Source of the DNA: CBDDKZ01 sp965230415
GTDB lineage: Bacteria > Bacteroidota > Bacteroidia > Cytophagales > JAAEPT01
DNA: 64,000 nt
Direction: 5' to 3'
Assembly: GCA_965230415.1 (NCBI GenBank)
Contig: CBDDKZ010000005.1
Coordinates: forward strand, 1,922,001-1,986,000
The position numbers and the translations under genes are program-made. The notes beneath the pieces are model-generated. The model ran no database searches. It was not told the origin of the DNA and saw only the letters and a program-made list of their open reading frames with translations. This document shows positions 26,756-35,328 of this stretch, piece by piece; the first letter of the stretch is position 1, and every line of letters begins with the position of its first letter.

Positions 26756-27424
26756 TTACGCACGCCAAAGGTACGGAAATAGAACATAAGATGCTGCAAT
26801 TACAATTAAATTAATCGCTAATACCCCGAGCATATTACCATAAATAAGAGCCGTTTCAAGTCCGTCCAGGGCATGATTATTAACTTTAATTAGTAAGAGT
26901 AACATGGGAAACATAACGGGAATACCCAGTACAGACATCATCAAGTTGTTCTTGGTACGGGATGAGATGCCCGCTATCATGGTGAGGGTAGAGGCAAAGC
27001 CCAGCGACCCTAATAGCATATTGAGCATGAACAACGAATAATTACCAATTTCAATCTGTAAAAACAATTGGAAAAAAAGTAAAGTAAGCCCCGAATAAAT
27101 TAACATCATTATAAAGTTATAAATGATTTTTGACAGGATTACCAATTCAGGAGCCACTATGTAGTAATAATAGTAGTTCCTGTTAGCACTTTCACCACTG
27201 AAACTTTTCGAAATAGCATTAAAAGCTACAAATAACTGTACAATCCAAAAAAAGGAATTCCATGTTATTGAGTCGATTTGTTGCGTTTTTAAATAGAAGC
27301 TCAAAAAACAGGTAAATACTGTTCCTCCAATGTAAAGCAACAGGCTGAATAGGGCATTTTGTTGCCTGAATTCAATTTTAAATTCCTTTTTAAGCAGAAT
27401 AAGTAGATTTTTTGCAGACAACAT
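26756..27424 (-). CDS. ccmB: heme exporter permease CcmB
   Basis: A 222-residue integral membrane protein with about six helices, the permease partner of the ABC ATPase CcmA. Family features are the N-terminal LLKKEFKIEFRQQNALFSLLL and the central GSLGFASTLTMIAGISSRTKN. No ccmA gene lies beside it, so the ATPase must be encoded elsewhere. It is the first ccm gene of the minus-strand operon, 18 bases after a small lipoprotein gene. Confidence 0.9.
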   Translation of the reverse strand: MLSAKNLLILLKKEFKIEFRQQNALFSLLLYIGGTVFTCFLSFYLKTQQIDSITWNSFFWIVQLFVAFNAISKSFSGESANRNYYYYYIVAPELVILSKIIYNFIMMLIYSGLTLLFFQLFLQIEIGNYSLFMLNMLLGSLGFASTLTMIAGISSRTKNNLMMSVLGIPVMFPMLLLLIKVNNHALDGLETALIYGNMLGVLAINLIVIAASYVLFPYLWRA

Positions 27425-27442
27425 GGTCCGAAAAAACGAAAA

Positions 27443-27829
27443 TTATTCCACCTTTTCAAGTTTACCAATGGTAGTTTGTGAAGTATAGTTGAGCGTATTA
27501 CCTGCTATTTGGTAGTTCCAGGTTTGGTCATTGAGTGCCTGATTTACGAGTTCTCCCGTACTTTTCAGGCGGTAACCTGCTGGTTTTAAGCTGAGATTCG
27601 AACGATCGTTGTCCAACTCATAAGTACCCCATAACGAATCGGCTATAATGCTGTCCTGAGCATTGCCAGGTCGTAAATTCTCTAATGAGTAGGTGTAATC
27701 TTCTCTAAATGTGTATCGTTGATTCAGGTTTTCCCAGACCCCTATCAATTCGGGATTTACACTGTCATCTACTTTACATGCAATAAAAAACACCGTGAAA
27801 AGGATGATATGGTATTTGAAGTATTTCAA
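27443..27829 (-). CDS. small lipocalin-like lipoprotein
   Basis: A 128-residue predicted lipoprotein: signal MKYFKYHIILFTVFFIACKV with lipobox Cys18. The mature part has a lipocalin-like pattern (LIGVWENLNQRYTFREDYTY, then repeated short strands ending in GKLEKVE), as in many Bacteroidota proteins of unknown role. It is 2 bases downstream of a beta-barrel gene and just upstream of ccmB, so it may sit at the head of the ccm transcript. Confidence 0.65.
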   Translation of the reverse strand: MKYFKYHIILFTVFFIACKVDDSVNPELIGVWENLNQRYTFREDYTYSLENLRPGNAQDSIIADSLWGTYELDNDRSNLSLKPAGYRLKSTGELVNQALNDQTWNYQIAGNTLNYTSQTTIGKLEKVE

Positions 27830-27831
27830 GT

Positions 27832-28503
27832 TTAAAAAAGGTATCCGATTCCAGGGGTTAGAAACACAGAAATCATGATTTCGTTTTCATTACTCATTTG
27901 ACCTTGGATACCCAGAAATACATTTCCTATCAGGTTAGGAACAAACTTAATCTGGTAACCCACTCCCAATCCGCCGGTATATGGAAGTGGTTTTTCAATA
28001 TCATTGGCTAGTCTAAACTTTTCCGTCTCTTTCCAATTATTGTGTAGTGTAAAAGGCCTGGTGTTTCCATCAAAGTAGATGTAGTTGCTATATGAAAGGT
28101 ATACCTGTGCATATAAACCTTCAGGGGCATTTTCTTTGAAATAGTATCTCACAAATATATCTGCACCGAAGCCACTTTCATGATAACCCTCAGGGCGAAC
28201 TCTGAATTTGTTTTTTCCGACATCGTTTCGACCGAGCACTCCGGTAAGTTGTGTACCGAGGCTTAGTTTCATACTTAAGGGGTATTCTACTTCAATTCCT
28301 ACGGTATTCCAAAAAAAAGCAGGTATCAGCTTAATATTTAATCCCTTCAGTGAAGAGGCCTTATTACTTTGAGTTGCATATATAGTAGATAGCATACCAG
28401 GCTCGTGATTACCATCACCAGCAATAACAATGCGCGTAAAAACTAACAAAAAGCAAAAAATCAATACTTTGCCTGGCATTCTAATTCTATTGTTGTTCAC
28501 CAT
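27832..28503 (-). CDS. predicted outer-membrane beta-barrel protein
   Basis: About 223 residues from the Met chosen here (another Met 8 residues later is possible; an earlier one adds 17). A hydrophobic signal segment (KVLIFCFLLVFTRIVIAG) is followed by beta-strand-like alternation: IKLIPAFFWNTVGIEVEY, LYAQVYLSYSNYIYF and a C-terminal strand ending in phenylalanine (TPGIGYLF), typical of barrels inserted by BamA. Function unknown. First gene of the minus-strand run that leads into ccm. Confidence 0.6.
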   Translation of the reverse strand: MVNNNRIRMPGKVLIFCFLLVFTRIVIAGDGNHEPGMLSTIYATQSNKASSLKGLNIKLIPAFFWNTVGIEVEYPLSMKLSLGTQLTGVLGRNDVGKNKFRVRPEGYHESGFGADIFVRYYFKENAPEGLYAQVYLSYSNYIYFDGNTRPFTLHNNWKETEKFRLANDIEKPLPYTGGLGVGYQIKFVPNLIGNVFLGIQGQMSNENEIMISVFLTPGIGYLF

Positions 28504-28745
28504 TTTACGCAAATAAATGCATAATGTTGACATGTTTGTTGATTCTTTGCGCATAAATTAACATAATAATACCGTTCGATTTAAGTAAGAATATCCGCAT
28601 AATTACAATAAAAGTAATAAAGCATGTATACTATTTAACGTAAGAAATTGATAGTCAGTTAATATTAAGGAACTACGTTAGTTGGTCCATCAAGGGCTGA
28701 AATATACAAATCACTAATTTTTATTAGAAAAAGCATCGAATTCAT

Positions 28746-28753
28746 TATTTTTG
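28746..28753 (+). promoter_or_regulatory. candidate -7 box at pheS
   Basis: TATTTTTG fits TAnnTTTG and ends only 4 bases before the pheS ATG. If used, the transcript would be leaderless or nearly so. No -33 element is obvious. Confidence 0.28.
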
Positions 28754-28757
28754 AAAC

Positions 28758-29780
28758 ATGATCGAAAAAGTACAGGAAGTATTGTCAGAGGCAGAAGCCT
28801 ATGAAATATTGAACGATGAGCAGTTAGAGGCGTTTCGCCGTAAGTACATTGGCAGAAAAAGCTGTATAAACGACTTGTTTGCGCAATTTAAAGATGTGCC
28901 GGCAGCAGACCGTAAAGCTTTTGGTACAGCTCTTAATGAGTTAAAGAACAGCGTGGAGTCTAAATTCAAAAATGCTGCCAACGATCTTAAAAACAAACAA
29001 AAGAAAAACAAAACCGATGAGATAGATCTTACCATGCCGGCCATTCCTAATGAGCTTGGAGGCAGGCATCCGATATCACTGGTGCGTGATCAAATAGTGT
29101 CTATTTTTAGTCGTATTGGTTTTGATGTTTCAGAAGGCCCTGAAATTGAAGATGACTGGCATAACTTCACAGCATTAAACTTTCCGGAAGATCATCCGGC
29201 CAGAGAGATGCAAGACACTTTTTTCATAGAGAAAAAACCGGATATTGCCCTGCGCACACATACTTCGTCTGTTCAGGTGCGCGTGATGGAAAATCAGCAA
29301 CCTCCGATTCGAACCCTATCTCCTGGAAGGGTGTACAGAAATGAGGCTATTTCAGCGCGTGCACACTGTTTATTTCACCAGGTAGAAGGTTTGTACATAG
29401 ACAAAGGTGTGAGCTTTAAAGACTTAAAAGACACACTCTACTATTTTGTGAAAGAGCTATTTGGAAAAGACGTTAAATTAAGATTCAGGCCATCTTATTT
29501 TCCTTTTACTGAACCAAGTGCAGAAATCGACATTTCATGTTTCATTTGTGGGGGTAAAGGATGTAATATTTGTAAATATTCCGGCTGGGTGGAAATAGGT
29601 GGTGCAGGTATGGTCGATCCAAATGTGCTTCAAAATAGTGGTATCGATCCGATGGAATATTCAGGATTTGCTTTTGGAATGGGTATAGAGCGTATTACGA
29701 TGCTTAAATACCAGATTAATGATTTACGCCTGTTTACCGAAAACGATGTAAGGTTCTTAAGACAATTCAGAAGCATATAA
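28758..29780 (+). CDS. pheS: phenylalanyl-tRNA synthetase alpha subunit
   Basis: A 340-residue class II synthetase subunit. N-terminal coiled-coil arm to about residue 90, then the catalytic core: GGRHPISLV, GFDVSEGPEIEDDWHNF, LRTHTSSVQVRVM, the motif 2 region GRVYRNEAISARAHCLFHQV, and the motif 3 GFAFGMGIERITML. pheT is not in the window. It is convergent with the beta-propeller lipoprotein gene downstream. Confidence 0.97.
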   Translation: MIEKVQEVLSEAEAYEILNDEQLEAFRRKYIGRKSCINDLFAQFKDVPAADRKAFGTALNELKNSVESKFKNAANDLKNKQKKNKTDEIDLTMPAIPNELGGRHPISLVRDQIVSIFSRIGFDVSEGPEIEDDWHNFTALNFPEDHPAREMQDTFFIEKKPDIALRTHTSSVQVRVMENQQPPIRTLSPGRVYRNEAISARAHCLFHQVEGLYIDKGVSFKDLKDTLYYFVKELFGKDVKLRFRPSYFPFTEPSAEIDISCFICGGKGCNICKYSGWVEIGGAGMVDPNVLQNSGIDPMEYSGFAFGMGIERITMLKYQINDLRLFTENDVRFLRQFRSI

Positions 29781-29806
29781 ATCTCGCAATGGAATTCACG
29801 TTGTTA

Positions 29807-30988
29807 CTATAATGCCTTTTGTTTGATGAGGTATATATCTTTTTTGCCATTTCCGAAAGAGGTAGTATATCCGGCAATGTAATAATAGCCTTTATGAGTT
29901 ATTATCGCATCACAGCGATCGTCATCGGAGCCGCCATAAACAGTTTCGTTAATTAGTTCACCCTGTTGATTAGTTTCTATAAGTAGCGTATTTTGATCAT
30001 TTGCCCCGTGTGAATTAGTCCTGCCAAGCAAAGCAAAAGTACCATTGCCTGTTTCCGTAACAGCCTGGCAACCATCGTGTGCTTCACCTCCAAATTCCTT
30101 TTTCCAGATAGTATCTCCCTTCGTTGTTAATTTCAAGGCTATCATTTGATGCATGGGATCAATACCTGCCGTGTGTCCTCCTAATAGCAAGTGACCATCA
30201 TTGGTGGTAATTATTGCCCTGCTTTCTTCATAGGAGTCGCTTCCCATTCGCTGGGTCCAAAGGGTGTCACCCGCCTCATTTAGCTCCAAAATTAACATAT
30301 CATTGCTGCTTGCTCCAAATCCATTTGTAAAGCAAAGTGCCATGAAGTTATTGTTTGGAAGTCTGGTCATGGCTGCGGACCCTTCACTACTTGTGTCACC
30401 ATAATGACGCTCCCAATTCAGTTTGCCTTCAGAAGAAATACCTGCAACATAAATATCCCTTGGGTAATCAACGGAATGTGTTGTACCAAGTAAAAGAAAA
30501 TCCCCATTGTCGAGTTCTTCAATTCCATCGGGCCATTCGATATCGGGCCCACCTAACGTGAGCTCCCAATCCTGTTCCATAGAGCTGTTTAATTTTAAGA
30601 GATGAATGTCCGTACTTCCGGCACTTTGATAGGTGGTGGTTCCACATATTATCATCCCGCCATCATTACACGCTTTTAGGCGGTAAGCGACTTCTGCCTG
30701 ATCACTACCAAAAGTATATTCTTCTAAAACTGTTCCATCTGTATCAAGTTTCATAATCAGGTAGTCACCATTGAGATCGCCTTTATTATGAGTGGTAGCT
30801 AATAGCAATAAATTTTCGTTTGACATGATGAGGTCACGGGCATAGTCATCTTCGCTACCTCCGTAAAATTTTTCAAAATTGCTTTCTTCAACCTTCTTAG
30901 TGGGGTCTGAATGTTCTTTTTTGCAGGAAATGATGATGAGAATCAGAGTGAGGTAGCAGCAAAAAGTGAAGAATAAAAACTTACGCAT
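29807..30988 (-). CDS. secreted lipoprotein with beta-propeller-like repeats
   Basis: A 393-residue predicted lipoprotein (signal FTFCCYLTLILIIISCKKE, lipobox Cys22). It consists of about six or seven repeats of roughly 50 residues with the pattern GG-x-D-x-x-x-x-I-x-x-x-DGGxLLxGxT-S-x-G-x-x-D-IxLxKLxxxG-x-x-x-W (for example MIICGTTTYQSAGSTDIHLL and LLLGGHTAGIDPMHQMIALK). This looks like a WD40/delta-60-type propeller. Likely anchored to the outer membrane; ligand and role unknown. Single gene on the minus strand. Confidence 0.7.
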   Translation of the reverse strand: MRKFLFFTFCCYLTLILIIISCKKEHSDPTKKVEESNFEKFYGGSEDDYARDLIMSNENLLLLATTHNKGDLNGDYLIMKLDTDGTVLEEYTFGSDQAEVAYRLKACNDGGMIICGTTTYQSAGSTDIHLLKLNSSMEQDWELTLGGPDIEWPDGIEELDNGDFLLLGTTHSVDYPRDIYVAGISSEGKLNWERHYGDTSSEGSAAMTRLPNNNFMALCFTNGFGASSNDMLILELNEAGDTLWTQRMGSDSYEESRAIITTNDGHLLLGGHTAGIDPMHQMIALKLTTKGDTIWKKEFGGEAHDGCQAVTETGNGTFALLGRTNSHGANDQNTLLIETNQQGELINETVYGGSDDDRCDAIITHKGYYYIAGYTTSFGNGKKDIYLIKQKAL

Positions 30989-31042
30989 TAGATTTTAGAA
31001 GTTTAGTATTACTCTAACGCGTTTCTGCTATAGGTATTGTAA

Positions 31043-31085
31043 GCACCTGGTCTAGGTAGAGTGAGCACCTACCTGGTCCAGGTGC
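31043..31085 (-). terminator. long imperfect hairpin after the tail-collar-like gene
   Basis: Fifteen paired positions with one T-T mismatch and one G-T wobble join GCACCTGGTCTAGGT and ACCTGGTCCAGGTGC across a 13-base loop. It begins 8 bases beyond the stop of the adjacent minus-strand gene. The U tract after it is weak, so it may equally stabilise the mRNA 3' end. Confidence 0.55.
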
Positions 31086-31093
31086 CTAAGGCA

Positions 31094-31897
31094 TTAGAAA
31101 GTTTCTTTGGCGATGATTCTTGCGCCCCAACCTCCCGGATCTAAAACTACGCCGGTTGCCGAGCCTCCATTTGCTGCTCTGGCATATACCTGTATGGTAT
31201 GTGCTCCTGCCGACAGATTTTCGAATATCGCGGTAGCGGAAATGAATACTTTTTTACCATCTTCTGTAACGCTACCCCAGCTGTCAATATTAGCTGCGAC
31301 CCCATCAATACGAATTTGAAAATAAACGCCATTACTATTGGTTCTGGAAGTGATTTGTGCGTTGCAATCTAAGTAAGCTTCAATTTTCGAGTCAGCGTAT
31401 TCTTTGGTAATGCTTAATGTACGGCTTATTGGCTCAAAGTCTGAACCCACATCATAACTGGCATCGTTAAGTGAACTCGATTCAAAATAATTTGATGACC
31501 TTGTTGAATTTGCATATAAGGCATAGGGAACACTTAATAATTCCGTACTGCCATATTCAACATAATTCGTTCCACCGCTTAAATCGAATGATGTCTGAAT
31601 GTAATAGGGCCCGTTTGCCCAGTCAATGGAAGCAAGATCGCCGGTAACAACACTGCCTGTTCCTATTTCAATAGAAATTAAGCCGTTAGCATTTGTGTTT
31701 GGTGTGTGTGTTTCCGTAAAAATCGGAGTTCCTGCAGCACTTGTGGCAATGCTCACCTTCATACCTATCGCTTGAAGTGCAATTAATTGGCCAGAGTTGT
31801 CTCTAACTACTGCCTGATAACTCATTTTCTGAGGAGCTTGAGCCATAGCAAAAGTCATAATAAGGCTCATAAATGCTAGTGTAAATAAATTTTTCAT
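31094..31897 (-). CDS. secreted protein of the tail-collar-like Bacteroidota type
   Basis: A 267-residue exported protein (signal MKNLFTLAFMSLIMTFAMAQ). The mature N terminus APQKMSYQAVVRDNSGQLI followed by VSIATSAAGTPIFTETH and the LLSVPYALYA segment is a widespread Bacteroidota module that precedes phage-tail-like or other C-terminal domains. The C-terminal half (about 150-267) is beta-rich and ends in PGGWGARIIAKETF. Role unknown; probably a surface or extracellular protein. Two bases downstream of the T9SS-sorted protein gene, thus co-transcribed. Confidence 0.65.
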   Translation of the reverse strand: MKNLFTLAFMSLIMTFAMAQAPQKMSYQAVVRDNSGQLIALQAIGMKVSIATSAAGTPIFTETHTPNTNANGLISIEIGTGSVVTGDLASIDWANGPYYIQTSFDLSGGTNYVEYGSTELLSVPYALYANSTRSSNYFESSSLNDASYDVGSDFEPISRTLSITKEYADSKIEAYLDCNAQITSRTNSNGVYFQIRIDGVAANIDSWGSVTEDGKKVFISATAIFENLSAGAHTIQVYARAANGGSATGVVLDPGGWGARIIAKETF

Positions 31898-31899
31898 GA

Positions 31900-32376
31900 T
31901 TATTGATTTTTGATGATTTTAAAAGTTTTAGTGATTTTGTTGTTTTGAAATACTGAAAGTACATAACTCGCAGATGGCAGGTGGCCCATTTCAATGGTAG
32001 GCACTGCAGTAGTTAATTCACCACTTTCGATAAGTTCACCGTTAAGTTTACACAACTGGAAAGTTAAATTGTCTTGCGTACCTGAGATGGTAATTCTATT
32101 AGTGGTTGGATTTGGGAAGGCTTCTATGCCCAGGTCCGACAATGGATTTTCGGTACTGGTAATGACTAAAATTTCATAGGGCTGCTGCACTCCTTCATTA
32201 AGCGATCCCGAGGCATTATCATGTGCCTGGTAAACAACCTGTCCGACACTGTAATAAACAATACCATTAGGTCCGTCGCTAAAACCACCAGCCGAGACCG
32301 TGTTTTCCTGAGCCATGACCTTACTCATTGCAAAGCTTACTAGTAGCACTGAGGTTAAAATGTATTTTGTTTTCAT
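31900..32376 (-). CDS. small T9SS type A sorting-domain protein
   Basis: A 158-residue exported protein, started at the Met of the signal peptide (MKTKYILTSVLLVSFAMSK); an earlier in-frame Met adds 8 residues. The middle, SVGQVVYQAHDNASGSLNEG then VQQPYEI, is a module often paired with tail-collar-like partners. The C-terminal 70 residues form a T9SS type A sorting domain: IEAFPNPTTNRITIS, GHLPSASYVLSVF and a basic end KTFKIIKNQ. It is therefore predicted to be moved across the outer membrane by the type IX machinery used with gliding motility. Confidence 0.8.
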   Translation of the reverse strand: MKTKYILTSVLLVSFAMSKVMAQENTVSAGGFSDGPNGIVYYSVGQVVYQAHDNASGSLNEGVQQPYEILVITSTENPLSDLGIEAFPNPTTNRITISGTQDNLTFQLCKLNGELIESGELTTAVPTIEMGHLPSASYVLSVFQNNKITKTFKIIKNQ

Positions 32377-32810
32377 AAAAATGACATTTTGGTTAAACAA
32401 TTGATTTTACTGTGTTGTTTCTAATACAACCGTTCTTAAGAGGAATTAAACTAATGGTGATAAATAAGTCGCGGTTATGAAAAACAACATTTCAAAATTA
32501 GTGGGGATAATCGCTAAAATAAAGCGCTGTATCAGTGTTTGGTGTGAATACAAATTATTTGTGGATGTACGTATTTGAGGCTGTTATGAACAGGTGAATA
32601 CTGTCGTAGGTGGATGATTTCGCCTCAAAATTGCAATTTATAGCCTATTCGTCACGCATTTTCAGGTATTTATACCCTGTAACAAAGAAGACATCACGAT
32701 TGCCCTTTTAAGTTCCCGTTGATTTTGACCTTAATTCGTCTGGTTTATCGAAATCAATTTATTATGTTCGACAGCTGATCAGAAAGCTACAAGATTTTAA
32801 ATAACAGATT
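32377..32810. other. intergenic region
   Basis: About 430 AT-rich bases between the divergent T9SS protein gene and the SpoIIAA-like gene. I see no clear promoter box, RNA or repeat in it. Confidence 0.45.
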
Positions 32811-33230
32811 ATGATTGCAAGTGTAAAGATATCTGAAGAAGATACTTTTATTGAAGTAATCGTCGATGGAAGCTATTCATATAATTTATCCATCGAGGAT
32901 TTAATTGATGTGTGGAAGAGGGCTACAGTGCTTTGCAAAGAAGTGGAGAAGTACAAAATCTTGGCTCATTGGAATTTAGAAGGACAGGTGTCATTATTAA
33001 CCGGGTACGAGTTGGGTGCAAACCCGGTCGAGTTGTTCGGCTGGGACAGGAGAATCAAAATAGCAGCTATTCACAAAGAACAGTCTGCACCGGCACAGGA
33101 ATTGTATCATTTTGTGCAGACGGCAGCATACAATCGTGGATTCCACTTTAAGTCCTTCAAGCCTTTAGAAAAAGAGGAAGCACTAATCTGGCTGAAGGAA
33201 AGTGCTCAAGAACCGTCTTCTAAGATTTAA
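32811..33230 (+). CDS. SpoIIAA-like/STAS-like protein
   Basis: A 139-residue cytoplasmic protein with the pattern of the SpoIIAA-like family: an early strand (TFIEVIVDGSYSYNLSIEDL), a central WNLEGQVSL segment, RRIKIAAIHKEQSAPAQEL and a C-terminal FFKSFKPLEKEEALIWL-like helix (actual text FKSFKPLEKEEALIWL). Such proteins are thought to bind partners in membrane or regulatory contexts but have no set function. The stop overlaps that of the convergent oxidoreductase gene. Confidence 0.55.
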   Translation: MIASVKISEEDTFIEVIVDGSYSYNLSIEDLIDVWKRATVLCKEVEKYKILAHWNLEGQVSLLTGYELGANPVELFGWDRRIKIAAIHKEQSAPAQELYHFVQTAAYNRGFHFKSFKPLEKEEALIWLKESAQEPSSKI

Positions 33231-34258
33231 AATGGTAATTTTTCTACGGTATTGAAGGTAGGTATTAAGTCCCTCAATGCAGTTTTAATAGTGGATTTAT
33301 TGCCTTCGCACGCTTGTACGAAAGCCTCTATTTCTGCATAATACCCCTGCACAAATAGTTGATTGTATTCAGCTAAAGGCACAAATCCAGTATTGGAAAT
33401 TAAAGCCTCTTCAGTGGTATTGGAACGAAGCACTTTTTCCAGCGGTATGCCCATAATCTGACCTGGTTTCGAATAGAAACGTAAGTCATTGATATGATTG
33501 GACTCATAGACACCGTTTTTGCAAACTACCTTTATTCCCTCTTTGGCATTATTCCAGGTATACGCGGTAGATAATTCCAAATGTCCCACTACCCCTTCAC
33601 TATGATTAATCAATAAATTCCAGGTGGTCTTATTATTATCGTGATTATATTGTAACTCTTTTACTTCACCAAATAAGAAATTGATCAAATCAATCGGATG
33701 GATAAATAAATCCCAAAGTGCATTTCCTTCCGGGAAGGCACCTGTAACGAAATGCATTTGATAACTTTGAGCTTGCTTCATTTGCTTGTACAGGGTGCTG
33801 TAAACCTGAGAATATCGCTTTTGAAGGCCAATGCAGGTCACTTGCCCCGATTGTTCTGTTGCTATCAGTTCATTAAGCTCTGTTAAACTGGTGCACGGTG
33901 GTTTTTCTACAAATAGGTGTTTACCGGCAGCGAGTACCTTTTTACTGATGGCAAAATGGGCACTGGGAGAAGCGCAAACAAATACCCCGTTAATATCGGG
34001 ATCGTTTAATACTTCATCCAGTGAAGTGGTTCCCTTGCAGTCTTTGAACTTGATAGCCATTTTTGTAGCATTCGTCAAATTTCTTGTACATATGTACGAT
34101 AAAGGAATACCAAGGTAATCAATCACCGGGTACAGATTACTTGTGCTATGACCACCTACACCAACAAAAGCATATTTTCCTTTATATGATGAATACCTAT
34201 TCAGGAATTGCTGCTTGCGGTGTTGTTTGTATTTCTCTATCAGTGACTGTATCATCAA
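33227..34258 (-). CDS. Gfo/Idh/MocA family oxidoreductase
   Basis: A 343-residue NAD(P)-dependent sugar dehydrogenase. The Rossmann start is KYAFVGVGGHSTSNLYPVID, followed by VFVCASPSAHFAISKKVLAAG and the catalytic-Lys motif HLFVEKPP. A C-terminal beta-sheet domain follows (about 140-343). It overlaps manC by 4 bases and is last in the kdsD-manC operon, so it probably modifies a nucleotide sugar or polysaccharide precursor. The exact substrate cannot be read from the sequence. Confidence 0.85.
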   Translation of the reverse strand: MMIQSLIEKYKQHRKQQFLNRYSSYKGKYAFVGVGGHSTSNLYPVIDYLGIPLSYICTRNLTNATKMAIKFKDCKGTTSLDEVLNDPDINGVFVCASPSAHFAISKKVLAAGKHLFVEKPPCTSLTELNELIATEQSGQVTCIGLQKRYSQVYSTLYKQMKQAQSYQMHFVTGAFPEGNALWDLFIHPIDLINFLFGEVKELQYNHDNNKTTWNLLINHSEGVVGHLELSTAYTWNNAKEGIKVVCKNGVYESNHINDLRFYSKPGQIMGIPLEKVLRSNTTEEALISNTGFVPLAEYNQLFVQGYYAEIEAFVQACEGNKSTIKTALRDLIPTFNTVEKLPF

Positions 34259-35328
34259 TAAAAATCTTTTTCGCGATTAGCTTTAAGGTCTGTCACAAAC
34301 TGCTTTACCTTTTGTTCTTCATCTAATCTACAAATCATTAATACATTGTCGTACTCGGCTACGATATAACCTTCCAGACCTTGAGCTACAACCAGGCGTT
34401 CTGAAGGCGTCTTGATGATACAGTTATTGGTATCGTATGTGATTACATCGCCATCTAGGACGTTGCCTTCTCCATTTTTATCCTTTACATCATAAAGCGA
34501 CTTCCAGGTACCCAGATCAGACCATCCCATATCGGCAGGAACCATAAATACATTCTCGGCACCTTCCATTATCCCGTAGTCAATAGAAATATTTTTGCAC
34601 TGGGTATAAGTTTCCTGAATGAATTCATTTTCTTTATCGGTGTAATAATAATCTTTACCTTCACTGAAGAGTTCGGCCATATCTTCAAGATGCGCTTCAA
34701 AGGCTTTAATGATGCTTTGTACGCTCCAGACAAAGATACCGGCATTCCAAACGAATTCACCGCTTTCGACAAATTTGCGTGCATTCATCAAATCGGGCTT
34801 TTCAGTAAATGTTTTTACCTTTTTTACATCTTCGTCGCCTGGAATAAATTGAATATATCCATAACCTGTATCTGGCCTTGTTGGCTCTATACCAAGTGTG
34901 ATTAGCACATCTTCCCTGGCCGCTGCTTCCAGCGCAAGATTAATTTTTTCAACGAATACCTGTTCCTTTAATATAATGTGATCGGCCGGTGATACAACAA
35001 TCCGTGCATCTGGGTTTTTTTGTCCGATTTTATACACAGCATAAGCTACACATGGAGCCGTGTTTCTGCCTACAGGCTCTAATAGTATTTGATCGTCTGT
35101 CATAAATGGCAGTTGCGCTTGCACCTGTTCCTTATAACTCTGATTAGTAACGATGTAAATATTTTCTTTAGGACAGATGTCCTCAAATCGATCTGCTGTT
35201 TGTTGTAATAGTGATTTTCCTGTTCCGAGTACGTCGTGAAATTGCTTTGGATTGTTTTGACGACTGAAGGGCCAGAAGCGGCTTCCAACACCTCCGGCCA
35301 TAATTACTACGTAGTTATTTTGGTTCAT
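34255..35328 (-). CDS. manC: mannose-1-phosphate guanylyltransferase
   Basis: A 357-residue GDP-mannose pyrophosphorylase (monofunctional, lacking the C-terminal isomerase domain). Motifs: VIMAGGVGSRFWPFSRQNNPKQF (shown here as its parts GGVGSRFWP and NNPKQF), EPVGRNTAPCVAYA, TFTEKPDLMNARKF, WNAGIFVW and DMGWSDLGTW. It supplies GDP-mannose for LPS or exopolysaccharide. Overlaps both kdsD and the oxidoreductase gene by 4 bases, a strong sign of a coupled operon. Confidence 0.94.
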   Translation of the reverse strand: MNQNNYVVIMAGGVGSRFWPFSRQNNPKQFHDVLGTGKSLLQQTADRFEDICPKENIYIVTNQSYKEQVQAQLPFMTDDQILLEPVGRNTAPCVAYAVYKIGQKNPDARIVVSPADHIILKEQVFVEKINLALEAAAREDVLITLGIEPTRPDTGYGYIQFIPGDEDVKKVKTFTEKPDLMNARKFVESGEFVWNAGIFVWSVQSIIKAFEAHLEDMAELFSEGKDYYYTDKENEFIQETYTQCKNISIDYGIMEGAENVFMVPADMGWSDLGTWKSLYDVKDKNGEGNVLDGDVITYDTNNCIIKTPSERLVVAQGLEGYIVAEYDNVLMICRLDEEQKVKQFVTDLKANREKDFY

